Origin: an uncultured Porphyromonas sp.
GTDB lineage: Bacteria > Bacteroidota > Bacteroidia > Bacteroidales > Porphyromonadaceae
Assembly: GCA_947253195.1 (NCBI GenBank)
Contig: CAMXXM010000011.1
Location: 1 to 13,498 of the forward strand
Direction of reading: 5' to 3'
DNA length: 13,498 nt
Shown here: one piece after another, positions 1 to 7,596 of the stretch
Position numbering within the stretch: position 1 is the first letter of the stretch
How the letters are laid out: every line of letters starts with the position of its first letter
Translations under genes and position numbers: made by a program
Notes under the pieces: model-generated
Databases searched by the model: none
What the model saw: the letters and a program-made list of their open reading frames with translations, nothing else
Told to the model about the DNA's origin: nothing

Positions 1-106
1 CCGAGCCCGCCCCGGCAATCACCAGACTATCATGAGTGAGATCCTCTACAGCCTGACGTTGCTCCTCATTGAGCGTCGCTAAGAGCTCCTCGCTTGTCGT
101 CATCAT
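1..106 (-). CDS. UvrD/PcrA-type DNA helicase, N-terminal fragment
   Basis: Only the first 35 codons are inside the window; the gene runs off its left edge. The translation starts [16 protein letters not shown], continues with RQAV, and ends DSLVIAGAGS. LNEEQRQAV matches the Q motif of superfamily 1A helicases, and AGAGS is the beginning of their Walker A motif (AGAGSGKT), cut before the GKT. This layout is typical of UvrD/PcrA/Rep, ATP-driven 3'-5' helicases that in excision repair remove the incised oligonucleotide and UvrC. The start is a double ATG (106-104 and 103-101). The first overlaps the uvrA stop as ATGA, which suggests translational coupling with uvrA. With so little sequence, another SF1A helicase (Rep-like or a helicase-nuclease) cannot be excluded, but the link to uvrA favours UvrD. 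Confidence 0.75.
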   Translation of the reverse strand, partial: MMTTSEELLATLNEEQRQAVEDLTHDSLVIAGAGS

Positions 107-2973
107 ACGTCTCTTCCAGCTGCCTTAAATTCCTCTCTCAGATACTTTGCCGTGTGGCTGTCACAGCGCTGCACCATTTCCTCAGGTGTCCCCTGAAAGA
201 TGATGTGTCCGCCATCCTTTCCCCCCTCGGGACCTATGTCTATGATATGGTCAGCGGTCTTGATCACGTCAAGATTGTGCTCAATGATCACGATGGTATT
301 GCCTCGATCCACAAGCCTATTGACGATCGTCATCAGCATACTGATATCCTCGAAGTGAAGCCCCGTTGTCGGCTCATCGAGGAAGTAGATTGTATTGCCG
401 GTGTCGCGCCTATTTAGTTCGCTCGCCAGCTTGATCCGCTGGCACTCACCCCCTGAGAGAGTCGATGAGGACTGACCAAGCTTTATATAGCCGAGACCCA
501 CGTCCTGCAGCACCTTGATCTTACTTTGTATGCGGCTTTGACCATCAAAGAAGTCCACCGCCTGATTCACGGTCATCTCCAGTACATCGGAGATAGACTG
601 CCCCTTGTACCTCACCTCCAGCGTCTCCCGATTGTACCGCTTACCACGGCACACCTCACACGGCACATAGACATCGGGGAGAAAGTGCATCTCGATCCGA
701 CGATAGCCATTTCCATTGCACGCCTCACAGCGCCCTCCTTTGACATTAAAGGAGAAGCGGCCCGGCTTGTACCCTCTGATCTTTGCCTCCGGCATCTCCG
801 TAAAGAGATTTCGGATGTCGGTAAAGACTCCCGTATAGGTCGCGGGATTGCTCCTCGGTGTGCGACCGATGGGCGACTGATCCACCTGGACCACTTTGTC
901 TACAAGGTCGATACCCTCGATCATATCATACGCCAGCGGCTCCGTGAGAGACTTGTAGAGATGCTTTGAGAGAGCCGGGTAAAGGGTGTCATTGACATAG
1001 GTACTCTTACCGGAGCCGCTCACTCCGGTCACCAGGGTCAGCGTACCCAGAGGTATGGAGAATGGCTCCCCCTGCAGATTGTTTCCCTTAGCACCCAGCA
1101 ACGTAAGGCACTTACCTGAGCCGCACCGCCTTACACTGGGGATCTCTATGTCCTTCTCCCTCCTTAGGTACTGCGCCGTCAGGGTATCAGTCTTCATCAG
1201 CTCCTTAGGTGTACCACTAAAGACGATATGCCCTCCCTTGCGTCCCGCTCCGGGACCAATATCGATGATATAGTCGGCCTGCTCCATGATCTCTCGGTCG
1301 TGCTCTACGACTAAGATCGTATTGCCCTGGTCCCGTAGCGACTTAAGAGATCGTATCAGCCGGTCGTTATCCCTCTGATGAAGCCCTATCGAGGGCTCAT
1401 CGAGGATGTACAGGACATTTACCAAGCGGCTTCCCAGCTGAGTCGCCAGCCGTATACGCTGCATCTCACCCCCGGAGAGGGTGGCAGTGGTCCTGTCTAA
1501 GGAAATGTAGGTCAGCCCCACCTCTACTAAGAATGAGAGACGGCTCTCGATCTCCTTGCAGATCTCCGTAGCGACGACACGCCTCTGCCGGTCTATCTTT
1601 GCCGGGACCGCTTTGATCTCCTCAAGCAGCTCAGGGATCGGCATCGACGACATCTCTGTGATGTCCTTGCCATCAATCTTAAATGCCAGAGCCTCCTTGC
1701 GAAGCCGCTTGCCTTGACAGCGCGGACAGGGGACATAGGTGCTAAATTGCTCCGCCCACTTCTTCGTCTTAGCATTATAGTCCCCCTCCGTCATTTTCTC
1801 CAGTAAGGAGACGATACCATTGTACTCGGTCAGCCTCTGACGGACACCGGTCTCAGTGTGATAGTAGAGAGGATAGTCGACACCATTCAGCACATCATCG
1901 ATCAGCTCCTCCGGATACTCCTCTATAGGCGTGTCGAGATCCAAGTCATGGTGCTTAAGGATCGCATCCATCTGGGCAAAGAGCAGCCCACGCTTATACT
2001 TCCCGATCGGTACCAGACCTCCCTCTCTCAAGCTGAGCTTCGGATCCGGGATCACCTTGGAGAGATCCGGAGCGGTGACCACCCCGAGACCCTTACACTT
2101 AGGACAGCTCCCTTGAGGGGAATTAAAAGAAAACGTATTGGGGTCCGGATCCGGGAGCGACTCTCCCGCTTCCTCGTCCATCAGATTACGGCTGTAGTAG
2201 GAGGGCTTGAGCCCATCCTCCTGCATATCCTGCACAAGGATGATCCCCTTACCTATCCTCAGAGCCGTCCTGACGCTCTCCTTGATTCGCTCAGACTGCT
2301 TGGGCACCACCTTCAGCTTATCGATCAGGATCTCTATCGAGTGGTTCTTGTACCTCGACAAGGCGAGACCGGGCTTCAGGTTAGTTAGCTCGCCATCGAT
2401 CCGTGCAGATACGTACCCCTTCCGGCGGTAGCTCTCGAGCAGCTCGCGGTAGTGGCCCTTACGGGTCCTAACGACTGGAGCATAAATGTACACCTTACGG
2501 TCGGCATAGGTCTCGAGGATCCGCTCTATGATCTGATCCTCAGAGTAGTGAACCAGCTCCTTGCCGGTCTTGAGCGAGTAGGCGGTCGCACAGCGGGCGA
2601 AAAGCAGACGGAGGAAGTCGTAGATCTCTGTGGTCGTGCCTACGGTACTGCGCGGATTCTTATTGGTAGTCTTCTGCTCAATGGAGATAACAGGCGACAG
2701 ACCGGTAATCTCATCGACATCAGGTCGCTCCAAGTCACCTATATAGCCTCTGGCATACGAGGAGAAGGTCTCCAAATATCGCCGATTACCCTCTGAGTAG
2801 ATCGTATCAAAGGCGAGCGAAGACTTTCCACTACCACTCAGCCCCGTAACCACCGTTAGAGAATTGCGCGGAATGGACACAGAGATATTGCGGAGGTTAT
2901 GCTCCCTCGCTCCCTGTACCACGATCCACCCTTTCTCTACAGCCTTGCTCTCTATCTTGCTCTTTTCCTTCAT
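103..2973 (-). CDS. uvrA: UvrA, excinuclease ABC subunit A
   Basis: UvrA is the damage-recognition ATPase of nucleotide excision repair; it loads UvrB at lesions. The protein has 956 residues from ATG 2973, close to the usual 940. Two ABC ATPase halves are visible. The first has Walker A GLSGSGKS (about 44-51), signature LSGGE (about 499) and Walker B LYILDEP (about 521). The second has Walker [10 protein letters not shown] (about 650), signature LSGGE (about 839) and Walker B YFLDEP (about 863). Zinc-binding cysteine pairs are at 290/293 with 416/419, and at 749/752 with 772/775. The UvrB-binding and insertion regions between the first Walker A and signature are present, as in full-length class I UvrA. 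An in-frame TTG at 2988 would add five residues, but it lies inside a TAnnTTTG promoter box, so ATG 2973 is preferred. The stop overlaps the next helicase gene. Confidence 0.96.
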   Translation of the reverse strand: MKEKSKIESKAVEKGWIVVQGAREHNLRNISVSIPRNSLTVVTGLSGSGKSSLAFDTIYSEGNRRYLETFSSYARGYIGDLERPDVDEITGLSPVISIEQKTTNKNPRSTVGTTTEIYDFLRLLFARCATAYSLKTGKELVHYSEDQIIERILETYADRKVYIYAPVVRTRKGHYRELLESYRRKGYVSARIDGELTNLKPGLALSRYKNHSIEILIDKLKVVPKQSERIKESVRTALRIGKGIILVQDMQEDGLKPSYYSRNLMDEEAGESLPDPDPNTFSFNSPQGSCPKCKGLGVVTAPDLSKVIPDPKLSLREGGLVPIGKYKRGLLFAQMDAILKHHDLDLDTPIEEYPEELIDDVLNGVDYPLYYHTETGVRQRLTEYNGIVSLLEKMTEGDYNAKTKKWAEQFSTYVPCPRCQGKRLRKEALAFKIDGKDITEMSSMPIPELLEEIKAVPAKIDRQRRVVATEICKEIESRLSFLVEVGLTYISLDRTTATLSGGEMQRIRLATQLGSRLVNVLYILDEPSIGLHQRDNDRLIRSLKSLRDQGNTILVVEHDREIMEQADYIIDIGPGAGRKGGHIVFSGTPKELMKTDTLTAQYLRREKDIEIPSVRRCGSGKCLTLLGAKGNNLQGEPFSIPLGTLTLVTGVSGSGKSTYVNDTLYPALSKHLYKSLTEPLAYDMIEGIDLVDKVVQVDQSPIGRTPRSNPATYTGVFTDIRNLFTEMPEAKIRGYKPGRFSFNVKGGRCEACNGNGYRRIEMHFLPDVYVPCEVCRGKRYNRETLEVRYKGQSISDVLEMTVNQAVDFFDGQSRIQSKIKVLQDVGLGYIKLGQSSSTLSGGECQRIKLASELNRRDTGNTIYFLDEPTTGLHFEDISMLMTIVNRLVDRGNTIVIIEHNLDVIKTADHIIDIGPEGGKDGGHIIFQGTPEEMVQRCDSHTAKYLREEFKAAGRDV

Positions 2974-2985
2974 AGATATAATGGG

Positions 2986-2993
2986 CAAAGGTA
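2986..2993 (-). promoter_or_regulatory. Putative -7 promoter box for uvrA (TACCTTTG)
   Basis: The minus strand reads TACCTTTG, a full match to the Bacteroidota primary-sigma -7 consensus TAnnTTTG. It lies in the 21-base gap between the queG stop and the uvrA ATG. I see no good TTTG -33 element at the expected distance upstream, so this is a half-match. If used, transcription would begin only a few bases before ATG 2973, giving an almost leaderless mRNA. uvrA may also be read from the promoter in front of the glycosyltransferase gene. Confidence 0.45.
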
Positions 2994-2994
2994 C

Positions 2995-3939
2995 TCAATT
3001 ATCAGCGTCGGTGGGAGGATTATTCTCCAGCCAAAGTCGGCAGTTGCGCGTCATCCACTTATAGTTTGCTCTGCGGGCAGGGCTTTGCTGAAATATCCTA
3101 TGGTACTCCTCCAGCGACATCTCCATGATATCCTCGCGACTTAGGTCGAGGATCGTATCGTAGGATGGGAAGAGCTTAGTAGGCTTTGGTCGGCGATTAA
3201 AAGGGCATGCATCCTGGCAGCTGTCGCAGCCGAAGAGCCTATTCCCCATCCGTTGACTTAGCTCGGGCGACACCTCGTCGTGGTGCTCCACAGTCAGGTA
3301 ACTGACACAGCGGCGAGCATCCATCCCCTCCGGAGAGAGCGCGCCTGTCGGGCAGGCATCCAAGCAACGATGACAGGAGCCACAGAGCGGTCTACGAACC
3401 GGATGCTCCGACTCCAGATCAAGAGTCGTCAGCATCTCGGCAAGGAAAAAGAAGCTGCCCATCCCGGGGATGATCATACAGCGATTTTTCCCTATGAAGC
3501 CTATACCCGCCTCGCTCGCCCAATACCGCTCGAGGAAAGGTACACTGCCCGAGATACAGCGAAATGAGTGTGGCGCCACTCGATCATTTATCCCTTCGCC
3601 AAGACGTGCCAAAGCCTCTGTCAGCACATCGTGGTAGTCCGGTCCGTAGGCATACTTAGCCACCTGCGGAGCCTCTTTGGGCTGCTGTCTCAAGGGATAA
3701 TACGAAGCTGCCACCACGATCACCGATTGAGCACCCGGGAGGATCTTGTCGATGGGATTCTTCCTCACCTCAACATTCTTGGACATGTAGCTCATACCCG
3801 CCTCATTGCCCTCCTCGAGCCAGTGGTCGAGGTAGGACTGGTGCTCATCCGACACCTCGCCGAGCCGAGCAAAGCCTACTGCATCAAAGCCATACTCCCT
3901 ACCAGCCTCACGGATGAGCGGTCGCAGGTCTTGAGTCAT
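2995..3939 (-). CDS. queG: QueG, epoxyqueuosine reductase
   Basis: QueG reduces epoxyqueuosine to queuosine at the wobble base of tRNAs with GUN anticodons, using cobalamin and two [4Fe-4S] clusters in the cytoplasm. At 314 residues it matches short QueG forms without the C-terminal HEAT-like extension. The ferredoxin-like part has C186-x2-C189-x2-C192-x3-C196 ([12 protein letters not shown]), C211 in RRCVSYLT, and C238-x2-C241-x3-C245 (CDSCQDACP), which carry both clusters. The N-terminal part has the family patterns YAYGPDYH (97-104) and [17 protein letters not shown] (136-152). One oddity: the usual FVDSAP-type motif reads ISGSVP (129-134), so glycine 131 stands where the catalytic aspartate is expected. 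The start ATG overlaps the stop of the upstream glycosyltransferase gene as ATGA, implying translational coupling. Confidence 0.93.
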   Translation of the reverse strand: MTQDLRPLIREAGREYGFDAVGFARLGEVSDEHQSYLDHWLEEGNEAGMSYMSKNVEVRKNPIDKILPGAQSVIVVAASYYPLRQQPKEAPQVAKYAYGPDYHDVLTEALARLGEGINDRVAPHSFRCISGSVPFLERYWASEAGIGFIGKNRCMIIPGMGSFFFLAEMLTTLDLESEHPVRRPLCGSCHRCLDACPTGALSPEGMDARRCVSYLTVEHHDEVSPELSQRMGNRLFGCDSCQDACPFNRRPKPTKLFPSYDTILDLSREDIMEMSLEEYHRIFQQSPARRANYKWMTRNCRLWLENNPPTDADN

Positions 3940-6900
3940 TGTTTCGATGCCCCGGAGAGCTGGTTGTATATCTGCAGGTAAGCCTTGCTGTAGTAGTCAC
4001 AGTCCTTGCCATACTTCGCCTCCAGACCGCCACCATGGGTGCGGTTGAGCCGCATCAGCTCCTCAGCAACGATGATCTTACGCTCGATCTCAGGCATAGA
4101 GGTGATGAAGTCCCTGTCACTGAGGCGGAAGTACCAGTCCAGATCCCTCAGACTACGATCAAGCATCAGCGAGGTGATCTCCTCAGCATCAGCGGTCATC
4201 CCTGCGTCATAGAAAGCTCCCACGAGAGGAAGTGAGGAGGCTCCATGGGGCACCACCTCGTCGAGGATGGCAGTCCTGGATCGCTTCAGCACCTCCCGGG
4301 CTCGGATCGAGTCACCACGAGCTATAAGTCCCTTAGCCAGCGGAGCAAAGATCATACTCCGGTAGGTCTCCAGCATACGGCGGGCATTCTCATCCATATA
4401 GGTCCCTGCGCGATCGGCTCCCGCCCAGCGGAAGCGCTCCATCACGTTGGTGTACATCCGATCCACGTCGACCTCGCCTGAGGTCCCCTTGGTCCGGATC
4501 GGGAGTACTTGATAGGCCATACCGGTCTGGCGGAAGTAGGGGGTAAGTCCCATGCGATTGGACTCACCTACCGTGATGCAGAAGTAGATCGGTCTCTCCC
4601 ATCGATTAGCCTCGATCATATCGTAGGAGACCAGCTCCTCCTTGCCGAGATAACTCTTGCCCTCAAAGTCATACAGCGTCACCGGATCCTTCACAAGCGC
4701 TGTATCGCTCGGGTAAAGGATGCCACGCCGTATCAGCTCCTCAGGGTCGTAACGAAGAGCCACCTTGGTACTGGGCAGGTAGTCCACCTTCTGCACAATG
4801 CCGGGGATATCTTTGGTGGAGGGGTCATCGGAGCTGATGAAGTCGAGTGCGTGCCTCAGCTCCAGGGTATCCCTCATCACCGGCACCACATAAGCGATGC
4901 CACGCTTGTCACCCCCATACTCCTTCAGCCCCCAGGTGATGGGCATTGGAGCCGCCTCGTAGGTCTGCTTCTTCATCTGCTCGATGTACCAGTCCGCCTG
5001 TAGGTAGGAGGAGTTGCATACCTTCAGGTCAGTCCGCACTCCCTCCACCTCCTGCGCATACCAGAGGGGGAAGGTATCGTTGTCTCCATTGCAGTAGATG
5101 ATCCCATTCGGCTCGCAACTATTGAGGTAGTTATTCCCCGTATCAGCTGCGAGACGACGCCCTGAGCGGTCGTGATCGTCCCAGTTTTGCCACGCCACCA
5201 ATGTCGGCACGAGGAGGCAGAGGGCTGTCAGACCGAGAGCCAGACCACTCTTCTTTTTACTCCTCTCCCCCGTGATGAGGTCATAAAGGCCGAAGACACC
5301 ACACCCAATCCATATACTAAAGGCATAGAAAGACCCCGCATAGGAGTAGTCTCGCTCGCGCACCTGATAGGGCGTCTGATTGACATACAGCACGATGGCT
5401 ATACCGGTCATAAAGAAGAGCGAGAGGATGATCCAGAAATTCTGCCTACTCCGCTCACGACGGCTCAGCAGCTGAGCAATCAGTCCGAGGAGACCGAGGA
5501 TGAGGGGCAGCATAAAGTAGCGATTGTGTCCGGGATTGTCGGCCACAAAGGAGGGCAGGTCTGTCTGTGGACCGAGGAAGAGCCCATCGATGAAGGGGAT
5601 GCCTGTGATCCAATTACCCTTCGTCAGCTCTCCTTGTCCCTGTATATCATTTTGGCGACCGGAGAAGTTCCAGAGGAAGTACCTCCAGTACATATAATTG
5701 AGCTGATAGGAGAAGAAGTAACGGAGGTTCTCCCCGAAGGTCGGTAGCGTCACCGTCTCCGCCTTGCCTGCTTGATTGACCGTCTTCGTCTCTCCCTTCA
5801 CTTCGCCCCAGATCTCGTACCCCTCCTTGAAGTGGGGCATCATATTGCTGTAGACGCGTGGGAAGAGCATCTTCATATCGCTCCGGTAGACCAGCGAGCT
5901 ACTCTCCTGACGCTCGTAGTGATCGGGGTCGTCGGGAGAGAGCTTATTCGCCCGGGCATAGGTGACCTTGGTGGTGGTCACCGGACGCCCCTGGGCATCG
6001 TACTCCGGCAGGGAGGCGTAGGTCTGACCATAGATCAAAGGGGTACTACCGTACTGCTCGCGCGAGAGGTAGTATCGGAGTGCAAAGACATCAGCCGGAG
6101 TATTCTGATTCATCGGAATATCCGAGTTGGCCCGCACAAGGATCACACCATACGTGCTGATACCGGCAAAGAGAAGCCCCATCGCCATCGTCAGCTGAGC
6201 CAGTCGGTGAGCATCTGTCCGCTTGGAGTACCACAGGTACCAGACGATAGCAGCGATCACGATGATGGGGACAATCCACCCGCTGCCCATAAATGGGATC
6301 CCGAGCAGGAGACAGGTGGAGAGGAAGCCCACCCTGAGGAGTGTCATCGGCACGGGTCGTCTCATCGATGCATAGAGGGTGAGCCCCATCACTAAGGCCA
6401 GCACGAGGACGTAGCAGATCAGGCCGCTATTGTAGCTGAGACCAAGCGTATTGACGAAGAAGAGGTCAAAGTATCCCGCCACCTCCGGCACACCCGGGAT
6501 GATCCCAAAGAGGATGACTGCGATGAGGATAAAGGATAGCAGCGTAGCTACCAATCCACCCTTCCACGTTGCCTTTTCCGTCCGCTTGAAGTAGTACACG
6601 AGCGCCATCGCAGGGATAGCGAGCAGATTGAGCAAATGGACCCCAACACTCAGCCCCATAAGGTACGCCGTAAGCAGGAGCCAGCGATCTTCCTTGATCG
6701 GATTGCGCGTCTCCTCCCACTTCAGTATGAGGTAGAAGACGAGCGCTGTGAAGAAACTCGAGAAGGCATACACCTCACTCTCCACCGCACTGTACCAGAA
6801 GGTGTCAGTGAAGGCGTAGGTGAGCGAACCCACTAAGGCACTCCCGAGAGCAATCCACGCATAGTCGGCAGGTATCTCAGCCTCCTCACGCCACGAGGCA

Positions 6901-7235
6901 GTACGGAGGATAAAGGACCGCCGGATCAGGTGGCTTATCGTCCGGAAAAGAAGTAGTATCGTCAGACCGGAGAGGAGTCCGCTCAGCGCATTGCCCGCAA
7001 TGGTAATCCAATCGCCATGAGCTGGGAAAAGCTCAGCAAAGGCATTGTACGCCAGCATATAGAATGGCGCGCCCGGCGGGTGTCCCACCTCTAACTTATG
7101 GAAGGTGGTGATGAACTCCGGACAGTCCCATACCGAGGCACTCTTCTCCATAGTCACCCAGTAGACGATGGCAGAGATGGCAAAGACGAGCCAGCTCATA
7201 CCACACTCCAAGAGCTTATAGTTACTTCGTTGCAT
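3936..7235 (-). CDS. DUF2723 / GT117 family membrane glycosyltransferase
   Basis: This is a 1099-residue protein of the DUF2723 family, now also called glycosyltransferase family 117, a GT-C fold family that includes human TMEM260 (a protein O-mannosyltransferase). The family hallmark is near the N-terminus: SASVWDCPEF (32-41) followed by KLEVGHPPGAPFYML (47-61); the D37 and E40 region is the likely catalytic loop facing the periplasm. VESEVY (151-156) and GVHLLNLL (198-205) are further conserved stretches. About a dozen hydrophobic segments lie between residues 13 and 340 and between 575 and 682. A large region after about 685, with EPNGIIYCNGDNDTFPLWYA (708-727), is probably periplasmic. 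The sugar donor and target cannot be read from sequence; protein O-glycosylation of exported proteins is a reasonable inference. ATG 7235 is chosen over an in-frame TTG at 7286, which overlaps the promoter. It overlaps queG by ATGA. Confidence 0.9.
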   Translation of the reverse strand: MQRSNYKLLECGMSWLVFAISAIVYWVTMEKSASVWDCPEFITTFHKLEVGHPPGAPFYMLAYNAFAELFPAHGDWITIAGNALSGLLSGLTILLLFRTISHLIRRSFILRTASWREEAEIPADYAWIALGSALVGSLTYAFTDTFWYSAVESEVYAFSSFFTALVFYLILKWEETRNPIKEDRWLLLTAYLMGLSVGVHLLNLLAIPAMALVYYFKRTEKATWKGGLVATLLSFILIAVILFGIIPGVPEVAGYFDLFFVNTLGLSYNSGLICYVLVLALVMGLTLYASMRRPVPMTLLRVGFLSTCLLLGIPFMGSGWIVPIIVIAAIVWYLWYSKRTDAHRLAQLTMAMGLLFAGISTYGVILVRANSDIPMNQNTPADVFALRYYLSREQYGSTPLIYGQTYASLPEYDAQGRPVTTTKVTYARANKLSPDDPDHYERQESSSLVYRSDMKMLFPRVYSNMMPHFKEGYEIWGEVKGETKTVNQAGKAETVTLPTFGENLRYFFSYQLNYMYWRYFLWNFSGRQNDIQGQGELTKGNWITGIPFIDGLFLGPQTDLPSFVADNPGHNRYFMLPLILGLLGLIAQLLSRRERSRQNFWIILSLFFMTGIAIVLYVNQTPYQVRERDYSYAGSFYAFSIWIGCGVFGLYDLITGERSKKKSGLALGLTALCLLVPTLVAWQNWDDHDRSGRRLAADTGNNYLNSCEPNGIIYCNGDNDTFPLWYAQEVEGVRTDLKVCNSSYLQADWYIEQMKKQTYEAAPMPITWGLKEYGGDKRGIAYVVPVMRDTLELRHALDFISSDDPSTKDIPGIVQKVDYLPSTKVALRYDPEELIRRGILYPSDTALVKDPVTLYDFEGKSYLGKEELVSYDMIEANRWERPIYFCITVGESNRMGLTPYFRQTGMAYQVLPIRTKGTSGEVDVDRMYTNVMERFRWAGADRAGTYMDENARRMLETYRSMIFAPLAKGLIARGDSIRAREVLKRSRTAILDEVVPHGASSLPLVGAFYDAGMTADAEEITSLMLDRSLRDLDWYFRLSDRDFITSMPEIERKIIVAEELMRLNRTHGGGLEAKYGKDCDYYSKAYLQIYNQLSGASKQ

Positions 7236-7251
7236 ACTTATCTTCTCAACC

Positions 7252-7269
7252 GACCGTGACGTCACGATC
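7252..7269. promoter_or_regulatory. 18-base near-palindrome, candidate operator or 5' leader hairpin
   Basis: The minus strand reads GATCGTGACGTCACGGTC. The central 12 bases (7255-7266, CGTGACGTCACG) are a perfect palindrome, and only one of the nine symmetric pairs is broken. It lies just downstream of the TAnnTTTG box, at or after the predicted transcription start, and 16 bases before ATG 7235. It could be an operator for a dimeric regulator. As RNA it can form a 7-pair stem with an ACGU loop; the DNA mismatch becomes a U-G wobble only in the coding-direction transcript. I do not recognise the regulator. Confidence 0.4.
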
Positions 7270-7274
7270 AGTTG

Positions 7275-7282
7275 CAAAAATA
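7275..7282 (-). promoter_or_regulatory. Putative -7 promoter box for the GT117-queG unit (TATTTTTG)
   Basis: The minus strand reads TATTTTTG, a full match to the Bacteroidota -7 consensus TAnnTTTG, placed 39 bases before ATG 7235 in a genuine intergenic region. A TTGG upstream sits closer than the usual -33 position, so the distal element is weak. The expected start is near 7268, giving a leader of about 33 bases that contains the near-palindrome. Confidence 0.55.
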
Positions 7283-7388
7283 CCAATTTTTAGCCCAATG
7301 CTCCCCCTGCGGAATACCAAAGCCCCTGCATCTAAGAAATGGCTACAAAAGGATCCTCAGGGCAGGAACTCCCCCTAAAACCAATATC

Positions 7389-7476
7389 GATCTGAGAGAA
7401 ATCTAATACCGATATTAGTGATGTCTTTTAGCGATATTAGCGAAGTCTTTTACCGATATTAGAGAAGACTAATACC
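7389..7476. repeat. Four 22-bp degenerate tandem repeats
   Basis: Four units of exactly 22 bases run from 7389, 7411, 7433 and 7455. The last three begin GATATTAG and the first begins GATCTGAG. All end in a form of CTAATACC or CTTTTACC. Units two and three share 19 of 22 bases; units three and four, and one and four, share 18. Each junction makes a 16-base near-palindrome of the form CTAATACCGATATTAG, at 7403, 7425, 7447 and 7469, always 22 bases apart (about two DNA turns). The sequence is AT-rich against its GC-richer neighbours and does not code. It lies between the kinase stop and the glycosyltransferase promoter. Function unknown: terminator region, operator array or member of a dispersed repeat family are all possible. 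Confidence 0.8.
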
Positions 7477-7485
7477 GGTAAAAGA
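7446..7485 (-). terminator. Long hairpin, possible terminator or mRNA end after the bat-kinase operon
   Basis: Bases 7447-7462 and 7469-7484 are inverted copies matching at 15 of 16 positions around a 6-base loop; one more T-A pair extends the stem to 17. In minus-strand RNA the single mismatch becomes a G-U wobble, so the whole stem pairs only in the direction of the genes. It lies about 110 bases after the kinase stop. There is no run of U after it, so intrinsic termination is uncertain; a 3'-end stabilising structure fits as well. Confidence 0.4.
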
Positions 7486-7596
7486 AATGCCCCAGAGGAG
7501 GTGCTCGCTATCAGACCATTGCGAAATGATCTTGGTTCAATGTGTGTCTGACTCTTAGCTGAGGGACTTGGTTTTTCAGTCAGGCGAATTAGCTGC

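Noticed and set aside
1858..2388. 176-codon plus-strand frame inside uvrA
   Set aside because: It is a shadow of uvrA, which has intact ATPase and zinc motifs across this part.
2974..2988. Upstream TTG start for uvrA, adding five residues
   Set aside because: It lies within the TAnnTTTG box, and ATG 2973 gives the usual UvrA N-terminus.
5172..6395. Long plus-strand open frames of 191 and 207 codons opposite the glycosyltransferase gene
   Set aside because: They are antisense to a gene with clear family motifs and have no recognisable domain or start signal.
7389..7476. CRISPR array
   Set aside because: The 22-base units follow one another without unique spacers, and no cas genes are present.
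7548..7583. Inverted CTGACT/AGTCAG pair just after the kinase stop, as a terminator
   Set aside because: It has a six-base stem with a 24-base loop and no U-run; too weak to call.
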